Source of the DNA: Nitrosospira briensis
GTDB lineage: Bacteria; Pseudomonadota; Gammaproteobacteria; Burkholderiales; Nitrosomonadaceae
Assembly: GCF_900115125.1 (NCBI RefSeq)
Contig: NZ_FOVJ01000001.1
Coordinates: 124,001-188,000 of the forward strand
Length of the DNA: 64,000 bases
Direction: 5' to 3'
Shown: positions 1 to 8,231 of the stretch, one piece after another
Numbering within the stretch: the stretch's first letter is position 1
Layout: every line of letters starts with the position of its first letter
Made by a program: the position numbers and the translations under genes
The notes under the pieces: generated by a model
What the model was told of the DNA's origin: nothing
The model's database searches: none
What the model saw: only the letters and a program-made list of their open reading frames with translations

Positions 1-1146
1 CTGCGTTACCGATAGCAGAAAGGAAAAGATGGGATTGTGGGCATCGGTAGGGTTTTCTTCGTGAGAATAGGTGAAGTCGGTTGAACGTACCAGGCAATTA
101 GCCCCAACCCCAGGCTCTTCGGGAAAATGATGAAACATTAAAACCCGCTGGCACAGGCGATACGTGCGCACCTCGAACCCGGCACGATAAGTGGAAAATG
201 CATCTGCTCGGGACAGCCACCCGGCATTGCCCGAAGGCATGGGCGAGCCTTCATCATGCTCGCCGTAGTCGAAGACTACTTCGAAGAGCCAGTCGCTGGG
301 TAGGGGTACCAGCGGCTCGTTTTCCTTTAGTGTTGGGTGGTACGGGGTGCGGTTGCCGTATTGAATGTGCTTGAGATATCGATTAGCAGAACGAGACTGT
401 GAAGTGCGGTTTCTTTCATTCGCCAGGCATAGGTCGATGTTATCCGAGTTTTCTTCCTTATACCGATAGGCCATGACGTTGCCTTTATCGTCATAACTCT
501 CGCAGATAAGCCAAGTAAAAATACGCGCGGAATCGGCAGCGTCGGCTATCCGGCTTTCGGGAGTCTTGCCGTACCAGGTGGTGAGATTATCGCGGGTGAT
601 GGATCGCCAGAAAGTATCTGACGGATCGGATTGATTAGTCCAGCGCTCGATGCGGGCAAAGAGGCCATCTATGCGAGGACGATAACGTTTGATATGGTAG
701 CTTTTGGCGTCAACCGTTCGTGTTGGTAATGATTCCGGCCGCCACCTGCCGTCGCTTTCCACGAGGCAAGGGACCAGGTCTTCTGCGCCGGACAAAATGA
801 ATATGTCCGACTCCTCAGTGTCCCGATACTTCGGCAGCCCTTTATCAGTCTTGCGGGTAATAGAAGGTAGGGACAGGCTCCACCCGAAGCCGAATGTTCC
901 ATTGCCTGCACCGGAGTCATAGGATATCGAGAGCTGAGGCTCAAAGCCGGACCGACCGGGAGAGGTTACGATAGGTATCGACATGGAACTGGTGCCTGTC
1001 ACTGGATTGGCGGCGAACTTTTCACCCATACCGCGAATAGCACCACCACCCTTCGGAAGGGCTATCGTTGGGGCAGACTGCCAGGGTGCCCCCTTTGCTG
1101 ATGCCTCGTTCTCCTTCCGAGTTTCTGCACCAGCTGGATGCTCCAT
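1..1146 (-). CDS. SpvB/TcaC-type toxin-complex protein, N-terminal part (runs off the window)
   Basis: Reading the complement from ATG 1146 gives 382 open codons to the window edge, so the C-terminal end is missing. A strong Shine-Dalgarno (GGAGGGGGG) precedes the ATG. After a polar, low-complexity N-terminus come the hallmarks of the SpvB N-terminal domain (Salmonella plasmid virulence protein B; TcaC/TcdB of insecticidal toxin complexes): SMSIPIVTSPGRSGFEP (about residues 61-77), LSISYDSGAGNGTFGFGWSL, LPSITRKTDKGLPKY and a later FDYGEHDEG block. In the family this domain builds part of the Rhs-like cocoon that encloses a toxic C-terminal domain; the cargo cannot be read here. It follows a small conserved gene on the same strand 88 bp upstream, probably one transcript. 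Family call is firm; toxin activity is inference. Confidence 0.88.
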   Translation of the reverse strand, partial: MEHPAGAETRKENEASAKGAPWQSAPTIALPKGGGAIRGMGEKFAANPVTGTSSMSIPIVTSPGRSGFEPQLSISYDSGAGNGTFGFGWSLSLPSITRKTDKGLPKYRDTEESDIFILSGAEDLVPCLVESDGRWRPESLPTRTVDAKSYHIKRYRPRIDGLFARIERWTNQSDPSDTFWRSITRDNLTTWYGKTPESRIADAADSARIFTWLICESYDDKGNVMAYRYKEENSDNIDLCLANERNRTSQSRSANRYLKHIQYGNRTPYHPTLKENEPLVPLPSDWLFEVVFDYGEHDEGSPMPSGNAGWLSRADAFSTYRAGFEVRTYRLCQRVLMFHHFPEEPGVGANCLVRSTDFTYSHEENPTDAHNPIFSFLLSVTQ

Positions 1147-1234
1147 TTACCCCCCTCCAGAGAGAATTAGTTCGAATTTATCGGTAGATTGGTCTGCTGC
1201 AAACTATCTTCTCAACGCAGTGACGGTACTCACA

Positions 1235-1663
1235 TCAATCCAGTTTGCGTTCGTTGATCTGCTCGACGTCGATGCTGGCAACTTCACCCTTGCCTGCAGT
1301 ATAAACAGCAGTTACATCAATGCTGAGGGCGCTCTCGATCACTAGAAATCCTTCAAAGCCATGAATGACTTGCAGATCAAATTTCGGTCTCGCATCAGCA
1401 CAGTCGATTTTGATCACCTGATCGCCTTTCAGCGTTTCAGTAATCCATTTGGTGTTGAAACCGCCTGCGAGCGCGATTTTTAGACGCAGCTTGACCTCTT
1501 TTTCGTAAGGATTATGGATGTTGATGGCAGTTTGATAACTGCCAGGCAAAAATGAGCTTGTAGTTTGTGATGTTCCCGGAATGTTGGCGGTACAAATAAA
1601 TTTCGCCGCGTACTGATAGCAGAATTCTAGCGGGGCTGCGGTCTCTGTTTTGGTAGTGGCCAT
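1235..1663 (-). CDS. Conserved hypothetical protein (142 aa) upstream of the SpvB gene
   Basis: The start is set at ATG 1663 because a near-perfect Shine-Dalgarno (AGAAAGGAGG) lies just before it; the open frame extends further upstream without a ribosome site. The protein has no signal peptide or membrane segment. Recognisable conserved blocks are YAAKFIC (residues 17-23), a YQTAINIHNPYEKEV segment in the middle and a C-terminal FLVIES...DVTAVYTAGKG...SIDVEQI run. I know this pattern from uncharacterised bacterial proteins of similar length, rich in beta-strands, but no function. It is 88 bp upstream of the SpvB-type gene in the same direction and is probably cotranscribed with it. Confidence 0.7.
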   Translation of the reverse strand: MATTKTETAAPLEFCYQYAAKFICTANIPGTSQTTSSFLPGSYQTAINIHNPYEKEVKLRLKIALAGGFNTKWITETLKGDQVIKIDCADARPKFDLQVIHGFEGFLVIESALSIDVTAVYTAGKGEVASIDVEQINERKLD

Positions 1664-1769
1664 GACTTTCCTCCTTTCTATGACTGAGTCCTGCTCTCCA
1701 AATAACCAGCTGTTTGTAAAGCGTAGTTCATCATTTGGACTTCCTAGTTCCGTATTGAGGCACATCTTA

Positions 1770-2012
1770 TTACCGGCAGCCCATCGCATGCTTATGGATT
1801 TCGCGTACCGCATTCACCTTCGTGAGCGATGAAACGCGTGCGCTTGCCGCGTCACGTGCGTTTTCATAGATCTTGCCGTTATAACCGCAAATTGGTTTGA
1901 ACTGTTCCGTACACCTCGTCGGTTTAGGCTTGCAAATGCCTGGAGCGTCCGCTTTATTAGGATGAGCAAGACCAACCCGAACTAGCACCTAAAATTGAAT
2001 ACCATTCTTCAT
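1770..2012 (-). pseudogene. Decayed Kazal-type protease inhibitor gene
   Basis: The complement from ATG 2012 reads MKNGIQF, then TAG at 1989-1991, and continues in the same frame as a hydrophobic stretch ending AHPNKADA and a Kazal-like core: CKPKPTRC-TEQF-KPICGYNGKIYEN, ending at TAA 1770. A Kazal domain normally carries a cysteine after the YxN motif (YENxC); here that position reads YENARDA, so one disulphide partner is missing as well. The interrupted leader looks like a secretion signal broken by the stop. A GTG directly after the stop (1988) could restart translation, but without a signal peptide. Secreted Kazal inhibitors block serine proteases. Two independent lesions argue for a dead gene. 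Confidence 0.6.
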
Positions 2013-2139
2013 CCAGGCTAACACGCTAGTATTAACTCTTTATAGTTTAAAAAATAGAAAAGACAAGTATGGAGCTCGTGCAAATTGCCTCAATAAATAA
2101 CTGTAGGGGTTTGTTAAGAGATTACGTTGTCATGGCCGT

Positions 2140-2556
2140 AGCTGGTATTACACGATTTGAGCTGGTTGGTGCTGGTGGCCATTGAGAACCGGGACAAGCG
2201 CGCCGGCTACATTGCCATGCAACAGGTGTCCGTCGTGACGCGGGACAAAGTGCGCAGTTTGTTAAGCGGCATCTTCCGCGTGGCCAATGGGTGCGTAGTG
2301 ATGCATTGCCTTCGCTGCTGGAGATCGGCAAAACTCAGCACCATGCCGCGCGTGTGACTCCGCCTGCTTTGGCCGGTCAATGGCTGCCTTGGGTGCATAT
2401 CGCGATTTGGCAACTCAAGGCATTTTTGCTGGGAACCTATCACGGTGTGTCGGCCGAGTATCTGCAAGAGTATCTCAATAAGTTCTGTTATCGCTTTAAC
2501 CGGCGAGAGTGGGAGCACATCAGACGCATACCCAAGTTAAACTGAAAATGGTTTAG
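2140..2556 (+). pseudogene. IS1595-family (ISXO2-like) transposase fragment
   Basis: Three consecutive frames together spell the C-terminal half of an ISXO2-like DDE transposase: LVLVAIENRDKRAGYIAMQQV (frame of 2157), then KRHLPRGQWVRSDALPSLL and the conserved HIAIWQLKAFLLGTYHGVS and YLNKFCYRFNRREWE (frame of 2291), and a tail HTQVKL ending at TAG 2554-2556 in the third frame. The first shift fits loss of one T in the run at about 2258-2260; the second coincides with a deletion near 2515-2525. The N-terminal zinc-ribbon half and terminal inverted repeats were not found. It is a dead remnant and marks past transposition at the left end of the island. Confidence 0.8.
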
Positions 2557-2613
2557 AGGTATATACTTATTATCCATTTTTGATTAGCGCAACTGAAGTC
2601 ATTGGTGGGTACC

Positions 2614-3240
2614 ATGGATATACCTAAAAGACCCGAGCCTGAAATTGAAATCGTGATAAGACGCTTATTTTCTGATAAGGCCAGTGAGTCCGACTTCTTC
2701 CCAGCAGAAATACTCATTCTGCCACCCGGAGAAAGAAGCATATCTGACGAGGCCTCTGTCACGGTCTCCAGATACCGCATCGGCAATCTTGAATTACTAA
2801 GCGCTCCAAAAAAAGCTGGCCGGCCTAGATCCGACCGGCGCCACGCCGCCATCTTTGCCGAATTTATGTATTTGAGACACTTGGGCGATACGAAGTTAGC
2901 CGCACGTAACAAGCTTCTCGAAAAATACGGTTATGCCGACGAACGGGGGGTGAGACGAATCACCAATGCCCCGGAATGGGACGAATCATGTTGGGCTTGC
3001 TGCATCGGTGCCAATACGCATAAGCGTCCAATTGTCACGTTATTTGACAGAAGAGAGCCGGGATACCTGCGAGGCTTCGAGGACAGTCTTTTGGCGGCAA
3101 ATGGCATGGGGTGGACCTGGACCGAAAGGTGGAAGCAAGCTCGATGGGGAAACATACAATTAAAACCCACTGACCCGGTTCCCCCGGACCTGTTTACCCA
3201 TAACAGATATATCCTCGAGACTTTTCCGCAACATAAATGA
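2614..3240 (+). CDS. Hypothetical protein (208 aa), island gene
   Basis: I do not recognise this protein. The ATG at 2614 (MDIPKRPEPE) is preferred to an upstream TTG (2602); neither has a strong ribosome site. It is soluble-looking, with no signal peptide or membrane segment. The middle has a basic stretch KKAGRPRSDRRH (around residues 72-83) followed by helix-forming sequence (AAIFAEFMYLRHLGDTKLAARNKL), and the C-terminal third is rich in Trp, Cys and Arg (ESCWACCIGANTHKR, WTWTERWKQARW). The arrangement would suit a small DNA-binding or phage regulatory protein, but that is a guess. It sits between a transposase remnant and the phage-type methylase cassette on the same strand. Confidence 0.55.
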   Translation: MDIPKRPEPEIEIVIRRLFSDKASESDFFPAEILILPPGERSISDEASVTVSRYRIGNLELLSAPKKAGRPRSDRRHAAIFAEFMYLRHLGDTKLAARNKLLEKYGYADERGVRRITNAPEWDESCWACCIGANTHKRPIVTLFDRREPGYLRGFEDSLLAANGMGWTWTERWKQARWGNIQLKPTDPVPPDLFTHNRYILETFPQHK

Positions 3241-3425
3241 TTATCCCTGCCATATATCGAATGATTCATCTGCTCAGGAGGACATGAATAGAGGATATTA
3301 ATAGGGGGGGCATAAATTCAGGTCATACCACATCGATTTTTGCCCATTATGGGAAAGAAATTCTTCCTCTAAGCTTCTGCTTGTGCATAGCAAATCCCTT
3401 GCTGCAACAAATAGGAGGAATTTCC

Positions 3426-4823
3426 ATGAACCTGATCATCCAGTATCGTCCCATCACTGCTCTCCACCTCGATTCGCGCAATCCGCGGGTCCATACTTCC
3501 CAGCAAATCCGCAAGATCGGTCAGAGCATCGAGAGCTTCGGCTTCAATGTTCCGGTCCTCATCGATGATACCGGCAAGGTCCTGGCTGGCCACGGCCGCG
3601 TCATGGCCTGCCAGAAGCTCGGCTGGGCCGAGGTTCCCACCATTCAGCTGAGTCACTTGACCTCCGAGCAAGCTCGGGCGTTCTCCATCGCCGACAACCG
3701 CCTCACCGAAATAGCCGAATGGGATGATCAGCTGCTGGCGCAAAGCCTGCGCGAACTGGCCGCCGCCGATCTGGACTTCAGCATTGAAGCCACCGGCTTC
3801 ACCATGGGTGAGATCGACCTGCGTATCGATGATCCGGCCTTGGGTAAAGCGGCTGACCCGGATCCCGCTGACCGGATAGAAGAGACCGGGACGAATCATC
3901 CGGTGAGCCAGACCGGCGACTTGTGGCAGCTCGGCCGCCATCGTCTGCTGTGCGGCAATGCCCTGCAGCCGGAGAATTATACCGTCCTGCTGGAAGGCAA
4001 ACAGGCTCACATGGTCTTTACCGATCCACCTTATAACGTTCCCATCAACGGCCATGTCAGCGGCAAGGGTGTCATGCAGCACCGGGAATTCGCCATGGCC
4101 GCGGGAGAAATGAGCGAGGCCGAGTTTGCTGATTTTCTCACCGAGGTGTTCCAGTGTCTGGCCCGGCACACCCTCTCCGGCTCGCTGCACTACCTCTGCA
4201 TGGACTGGCGCCATATTCATGAGATTACCGCTGCCGGCAAAGAGGCCTATAGCGGCCTCAAGAACCTCTGCGTCTGGGTCAAGGATAACGGCGGCATGGG
4301 TTCGCTCTACCGCAGCCGCCATGAACTTGTGTTCGTGTTCAAGAATGGCACCGCCCCTCACCGCAACAATGTCCAGCTGGGTACCTACGGCAGGTACCGC
4401 ACCAATGTCTGGGAATATCCCGGCGCGCATACGCTCAGCCGCCAGGGGGAAGAAGGCAATCTGCTGGCGCTGCATCCTACTGTCAAGCCGGTACAGATGG
4501 TCGCTGACGCAATGCTTGATTGCTCAGCACGCGGGGATCTCGTGCTCGACCCGTTTCTCGGCAGCGGCACCAGCCTGATTGCCGCAGAACGTGTAGGACG
4601 TTCCTGCCGTGGCATGGAACTCGATCCATGCTATGTGGATGTGACTATCCGCCGCTGGGAACGGCATACCGGAGCAGAGGCCATCCATGCCGCCTCGGGC
4701 ATGACGTATGCCGCGCGCGAAACATGGATGCGCGAGCAAAGCCGGATACGGGCACAAGACCGGTCACAGGAACAAACCAGAATGCATGAGCAAGCCACGA
4801 CGCAGGAGGCGGGCCATGTCTGA
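3426..4823 (+). CDS. ParB-like nuclease domain fused to DNA modification methylase
   Basis: The start at ATG 3426 follows a clear AGGAGG. The 465-aa protein has two parts. Residues 1-130 form a ParB/sulfiredoxin-like domain (LDSRNPRVHT, then GHGRVMACQKLG at 55-66 and FSIADNRLTE). Residues 165-440 form a beta-class N4-cytosine/N6-adenine methyltransferase with the catalytic TDPPYN at 199-204 and the AdoMet site DPFLGSGTS in the C-terminal part. The last 35 residues are polar and Glu/Arg/Gln-rich. Such fusions are common in prophages, where they methylate DNA next to packaging genes. Its stop overlaps the next gene by 8 bp and the terminase gene follows, so the three form one unit. The target sequence is not predictable here. 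Confidence 0.88.
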   Translation: MNLIIQYRPITALHLDSRNPRVHTSQQIRKIGQSIESFGFNVPVLIDDTGKVLAGHGRVMACQKLGWAEVPTIQLSHLTSEQARAFSIADNRLTEIAEWDDQLLAQSLRELAAADLDFSIEATGFTMGEIDLRIDDPALGKAADPDPADRIEETGTNHPVSQTGDLWQLGRHRLLCGNALQPENYTVLLEGKQAHMVFTDPPYNVPINGHVSGKGVMQHREFAMAAGEMSEAEFADFLTEVFQCLARHTLSGSLHYLCMDWRHIHEITAAGKEAYSGLKNLCVWVKDNGGMGSLYRSRHELVFVFKNGTAPHRNNVQLGTYGRYRTNVWEYPGAHTLSRQGEEGNLLALHPTVKPVQMVADAMLDCSARGDLVLDPFLGSGTSLIAAERVGRSCRGMELDPCYVDVTIRRWERHTGAEAIHAASGMTYAARETWMREQSRIRAQDRSQEQTRMHEQATTQEAGHV

Positions 4824-5409
4824 CAAGAATCCCAATGACAATGCCTACGAAATAGGCTACAAGCGCCCGCCACAGTCCACGCGCTTCAAGCCTGGCAGGA
4901 GCGGCAATCCCAAGGGGCGCCAAAAGGGTTCCAGAAACTTCGCCACCGTGCTGGAAGCGGAGCTGAACACGCGTATTTCGGTCACGGAGAATGGCGTCCG
5001 CAAGACCATATCCAAGCGCGAAGCCACCGCTAAGCATCTGGTCAATAAAGCCGCCACAGGCCTGTTGCCCGCTGTCAAGCTCCTGCTGGAGCAGGAACGC
5101 CAGCAGGAGAATGAACAATCTCCGCTATCGAATGCGCCGCGGGATCTGTTGCCTCCCGACCACTTGGTACTGAAGAGCTTGTACCGGCGGCTGATGCAGA
5201 TGGAAGCCACGCCTGCAATCGCTGCGGCCGATGAAGTCCGGTCACCGCAGCAACGGATGGAAGATGCCCAGGCAGATGATGTCCGCTCATCCCGGCAGCA
5301 GATAGCAGCAGCCAGCAGTAGTGGCAGCAGTACAGGGGCGGATGGCCTGCCACGGGCATTTGATCCTCTTTGTTCGCCTCGCCAGGACAGTGGCCGTGAA
5401 TCTGACTAG
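4816..5409 (+). CDS. DUF5681 domain-containing phage-type protein
   Basis: The start at ATG 4816 has an AGGAGG ribosome site inside the end of the methylase gene, which it overlaps by 8 bp. The N-terminal half carries the DUF5681 signature: YKRPPQSTRFKPGRSGNPKGRQKGSRN at about residues 15-41, then a helical region ending AAKHLVNKAATG. The C-terminal half is low-complexity, Ser/Ala/Gln-rich and probably disordered. DUF5681 proteins usually lie directly before a terminase large subunit gene, as here (the next gene starts inside this one), so a role in DNA packaging, such as a small-terminase-like partner, is plausible but unproven. 197 aa. Confidence 0.82.
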   Translation: MSDKNPNDNAYEIGYKRPPQSTRFKPGRSGNPKGRQKGSRNFATVLEAELNTRISVTENGVRKTISKREATAKHLVNKAATGLLPAVKLLLEQERQQENEQSPLSNAPRDLLPPDHLVLKSLYRRLMQMEATPAIAAADEVRSPQQRMEDAQADDVRSSRQQIAAASSSGSSTGADGLPRAFDPLCSPRQDSGRESD

Positions 5410-6823
5410 CCTGGGTGCGACCAGCGTGGAGATGGACGCTGTATTGCGTCATGACCTTTATAGCTTCGTCGAGCGGGCCTTCTATGAATTGAACCCGGAA
5501 ACACAGTTCGTGCCCGCTTGGCATATCCATGTAATCGCAGCCAAGCTGGAAGCCTGCCATCGGGGAGAGATCCGCCGCCTGATCGTGAACCTGCCGCCGC
5601 GGCATCTGAAATCCCATTGCATCAGCATTGCGTTCGTGGCCTGGTATCTGGGTCATCATCCCGCCGGACATGTCATCTGTGCCAGCTACGGCAAGGACCT
5701 GGCTGAGAAACTGGCACGCGATTGCCGCGCGGTGATGCAGAGCGCGTGGTACCGCTCTGCCTTCGGCACACGTATCTCGCACCTGCGCCAGGCGGTCGAC
5801 GACTTCATGACCACACAGCAGGGCACGCGCATGGCCACTTCGGTAGGTGGAGTGCTGACCGGCCGTGGCGCGGACTTGATCATTATCGACGACCCGCTCA
5901 AACCGGATGAGGCCTTATCCGACACCGCACGCAAGACCGTGAATGGCTGGTACGATAATTCCCTGCTCAGCCGCCTCAACGATAAGGAAAAGGGTTGCAT
6001 CATTGTCACCATGCAGCGCCTGCATCAGGACGATTTGGTGGGCCACGTGCTGGAACAGGAAGGCTGGGAGGTCCTGTCGCTGCCGGCAATTGCGGAAGAG
6101 CCCCAATCCTTCGTGATCAATGGAGTGTTCGGCCGGCGGGAATACCGCCGCGCCATCGGTGAGGTCCTGCATCCTGAGCGCGAATCGCTGGCGTTGCTGG
6201 AACGCATACGCGGTAGCATCGGCGCCTATAACTTCGCCAGCCAGTACCAGCAAAGCCCCGTTCCTCTGGGCGGGGCTATCGTCAAAACCCGTTGGCTACG
6301 GTATTGCGAACCAGCCGATTGGCCCAAGCGCTTCGGGCGCGTGGTGCAAAGCTGGGACACGGCCAACAAGGCCACAGAGTTCAGCGATTACAGCGTGTGC
6401 ACCACCTGGGGGGTGCACGAGCACCGTTTCTACCTGTTGGATGTATTCCGCAAACGCATGGAATACCCTGAGCTCAAGAAAGCGGCCAAGGAACTGCGGC
6501 ACCACTACCCGGCAGCCAAGCTGCTGATCGAAGACAAGGCCTCAGGCACGCAACTCATCCAGGAGCTCAAACGCGAGGGGATCTACAGTATCGAACCCGT
6601 CCTGCCGCCCGCAGGTATGGATAAAATCATGCGGCTGTACATGCACACGACCTTGTTCGAGGAGGACAAAGTAATTCTGCCGAAATACGCCCCGTGGCTG
6701 GCAGGCTATGTGCACGAGCTGACCGGATTCCCCGGCGGCAAATACGACGACCAGGTAGATTCGACCACGCAGGCGCTGCAGTATTTGAAGCAACGCCGAT
6801 CAACGATATATGATGTGCTATAG
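5396..6823 (+). CDS. Phage terminase large subunit (TerL)
   Basis: Motor and nuclease of phage DNA packaging. With GTG 5396 as start (it overlaps the previous gene by 14 bp and gives the N-terminus usual for this group) the protein has 475 aa. ATPase half: a Walker A-like NLPPRHLKSH (65-74), Walker B LIIIDD (161-166) and the coupling segment CIIVTMQRLHQDDL. Nuclease half: QSWDTANK with D321, LLIEDKASG with D380 and GGKYDDQVDS with D451/D452/D455, the acidic triad of the RNase H-like terminase nuclease. Both catalytic centres look intact. An ATG at 5432 is an alternative start. No portal, protease, capsid or tail gene follows; the next gene is on the opposite strand, so this is a packaging module without a phage. 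Confidence 0.92.
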   Translation: MNLTSLGATSVEMDAVLRHDLYSFVERAFYELNPETQFVPAWHIHVIAAKLEACHRGEIRRLIVNLPPRHLKSHCISIAFVAWYLGHHPAGHVICASYGKDLAEKLARDCRAVMQSAWYRSAFGTRISHLRQAVDDFMTTQQGTRMATSVGGVLTGRGADLIIIDDPLKPDEALSDTARKTVNGWYDNSLLSRLNDKEKGCIIVTMQRLHQDDLVGHVLEQEGWEVLSLPAIAEEPQSFVINGVFGRREYRRAIGEVLHPERESLALLERIRGSIGAYNFASQYQQSPVPLGGAIVKTRWLRYCEPADWPKRFGRVVQSWDTANKATEFSDYSVCTTWGVHEHRFYLLDVFRKRMEYPELKKAAKELRHHYPAAKLLIEDKASGTQLIQELKREGIYSIEPVLPPAGMDKIMRLYMHTTLFEEDKVILPKYAPWLAGYVHELTGFPGGKYDDQVDSTTQALQYLKQRRSTIYDVL

Positions 6824-6826
6824 GCG

Positions 6827-7813
6827 TCATACGTGTTCAGTTTGCTGGGATGAGACGAGGCTGCCAGTCCGGTTGACCTGCCTGTAGGCCTGCATGATGC
6901 GCTCGGGAAACACGGCCTTGAATTTGAGCAAGGCCATGATCGCCCAGCGTTTGATCTCTTCCAGCGTTTCCGAAGGGGCATCGATATCCCCGTCTCGATA
7001 TACCGCGATACGGCAGGCCCGGCGCGCCTCCAGCCGCTCCCAGCTGAGTTCGTAGCCCATCGCGGCTTCAATCTCGGCGCGGCTGGCAAACAGCAGTTCG
7101 AACAGCGCTTCGTTTTTGGCCTTGTCTGCACAGTCGATATAGACTTCGGCTCTGACCCGCCCCTGTTGCGCAAAGCTGGTGCTGTAGAGAAAGACCCGGG
7201 AGTTCTCCGATGAGAAGGTGTACCAGTTCTGCGGCTGTCCGGCACGTGCATTGGTGAACTGGTGCTGGGTGCGCAGATCATCGATCAATCCCTGAAAGTA
7301 GGTCCGGTATTTCTGCTTGATTTCGCTCGGCTCCTCATTGCGGGGCAGGGCAATCACCTCCGCCGGCGCGCACGCCAGATTAAAGGTATAGGCCGGACGC
7401 GAATCGTCGATCCTCACCACTGAAACTTCCAACGCATAAAACTGCAATCCCTCCTTCAAATGCTGGTTGAGGAAATCGATGGCGGTCTTGTGTTCCTGCC
7501 GGATTGATTCTGCGACCCATACTACTGCGTTGGCGCCAAGGACGGATGAGTAGGTGATGATCTGGCCCAGATGGCAATGGTCCGTGCGTCCGTATTGGTT
7601 TTCGATCACTACCACCCGGTTGGTGGACAAGTCGCGCGCGACGATATCGGCTGAGAAATTGCCCGCCGAGACTTCGGTGCTGTCCAAAGTCAATTCCATG
7701 CCGAGCTTCTCGCCCAGGATATCCAGGTTCTCGGCCAGCCATGGGGTGAAGTGGGTCGCCTCGCCGGGCCAGAGGTCTTTGAGTGCCACGGGTTGGAGGA
7801 GGCCGAAATTCAT
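6827..7813 (-). CDS. DUF4268 / PD-(D/E)XK nuclease-like protein
   Basis: The start is set at ATG 7813 (MNFGLLQPV); the open frame runs further upstream but through the intergenic region. The 328-aa protein has an N-terminal restriction-nuclease-like fold: ADIVARD with D56, then VVVIENQYGRTD with E71 and Q73, and HLGQIITY, the D...ExQ active-site pattern of PD-(D/E)XK relatives. The C-terminal half (YRTYFQGLIDDLR... to ...LEEIKRWAIMALLKFKAVF) is the DUF4268 domain. Members are often found in mobile islands and near restriction or defence genes; substrate unknown. It converges on the terminase gene and diverges from an XRE regulator that may control it. Confidence 0.75.
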   Translation of the reverse strand: MNFGLLQPVALKDLWPGEATHFTPWLAENLDILGEKLGMELTLDSTEVSAGNFSADIVARDLSTNRVVVIENQYGRTDHCHLGQIITYSSVLGANAVVWVAESIRQEHKTAIDFLNQHLKEGLQFYALEVSVVRIDDSRPAYTFNLACAPAEVIALPRNEEPSEIKQKYRTYFQGLIDDLRTQHQFTNARAGQPQNWYTFSSENSRVFLYSTSFAQQGRVRAEVYIDCADKAKNEALFELLFASRAEIEAAMGYELSWERLEARRACRIAVYRDGDIDAPSETLEEIKRWAIMALLKFKAVFPERIMQAYRQVNRTGSLVSSQQTEHV

Positions 7814-7896
7814 GGTGCCGTCCAAAAGGGATAAGGGGCAGTTTGCGGAAAATGTAAGTAGAAGAGCATGTTTAGAACTCCATAGAAGGTTAAATG

Positions 7897-7909
7897 ACAC
7901 TCATAGTGT
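7897..7909. promoter_or_regulatory. Candidate operator between the DUF4268 gene and the XRE regulator
   Basis: A perfect inverted repeat ACACT-CAT-AGTGT lies in the 154-bp space between two divergent genes, one of which encodes a helix-turn-helix repressor-like protein. Size and symmetry suit an XRE dimer site. No clear -35/-10 pair was identified, so the role is inference. Confidence 0.35.
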
Positions 7910-7967
7910 GCCATACGTTTCCTATGAAGTGTTGTATGCATACGAGGTATCGGAGAAGCTTTTCCGA

Positions 7968-8231
7968 ATGAAAAAGCCGATCCAGAAAACTGCACATTTG
8001 ACTGCGCGGCAGATATTTGCCAGAAATGTACGCCGTTACCGGCGCATCAACGATATCTCACAGGAACAGCTGGCCCTGATGGCCGGCATGAGCCGCTCCT
8101 ATGTCAGCGGCGTCGAGCGCGAGGAACGCAATGTGTCGATCGATAATATGGGCAGGATGGCCGATGTATTGGGCGTAGCGCTCAAAGATCTATTGGACCC
8201 GGCATTATTCGAGCAGGTCGAAAAACGCTGA
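7968..8231 (+). CDS. XRE-family helix-turn-helix regulator (87 aa)
   Basis: The start at ATG 7968 gives a compact lambda-repressor-like protein. The helix-turn-helix core is NVRRYRRINDISQEQLALMAG (about residues 20-40) and MSRSYVSGVEREERNVSIDNM, followed by LADVLGV-type helix MADVLGVALKDLLDP. There is no extra effector domain, as in the small regulators of restriction-modification and phage modules. The ORF extends upstream of this ATG but would then read through the promoter region of the divergent gene. It probably regulates itself and the neighbouring DUF4268 gene. Confidence 0.82.
   Translation: MKKPIQKTAHLTARQIFARNVRRYRRINDISQEQLALMAGMSRSYVSGVEREERNVSIDNMGRMADVLGVALKDLLDPALFEQVEKR

Noticed and set aside
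983-1345. A 120-codon plus-strand frame
   Set aside because: It crosses two minus-strand genes that have strong ribosome sites and family resemblance.
3369-4475. A 368-codon open frame on the minus strand
   Set aside because: It is the antisense shadow of the ParB-methylase gene, whose motifs, ribosome site and overlap with the next gene are convincing.
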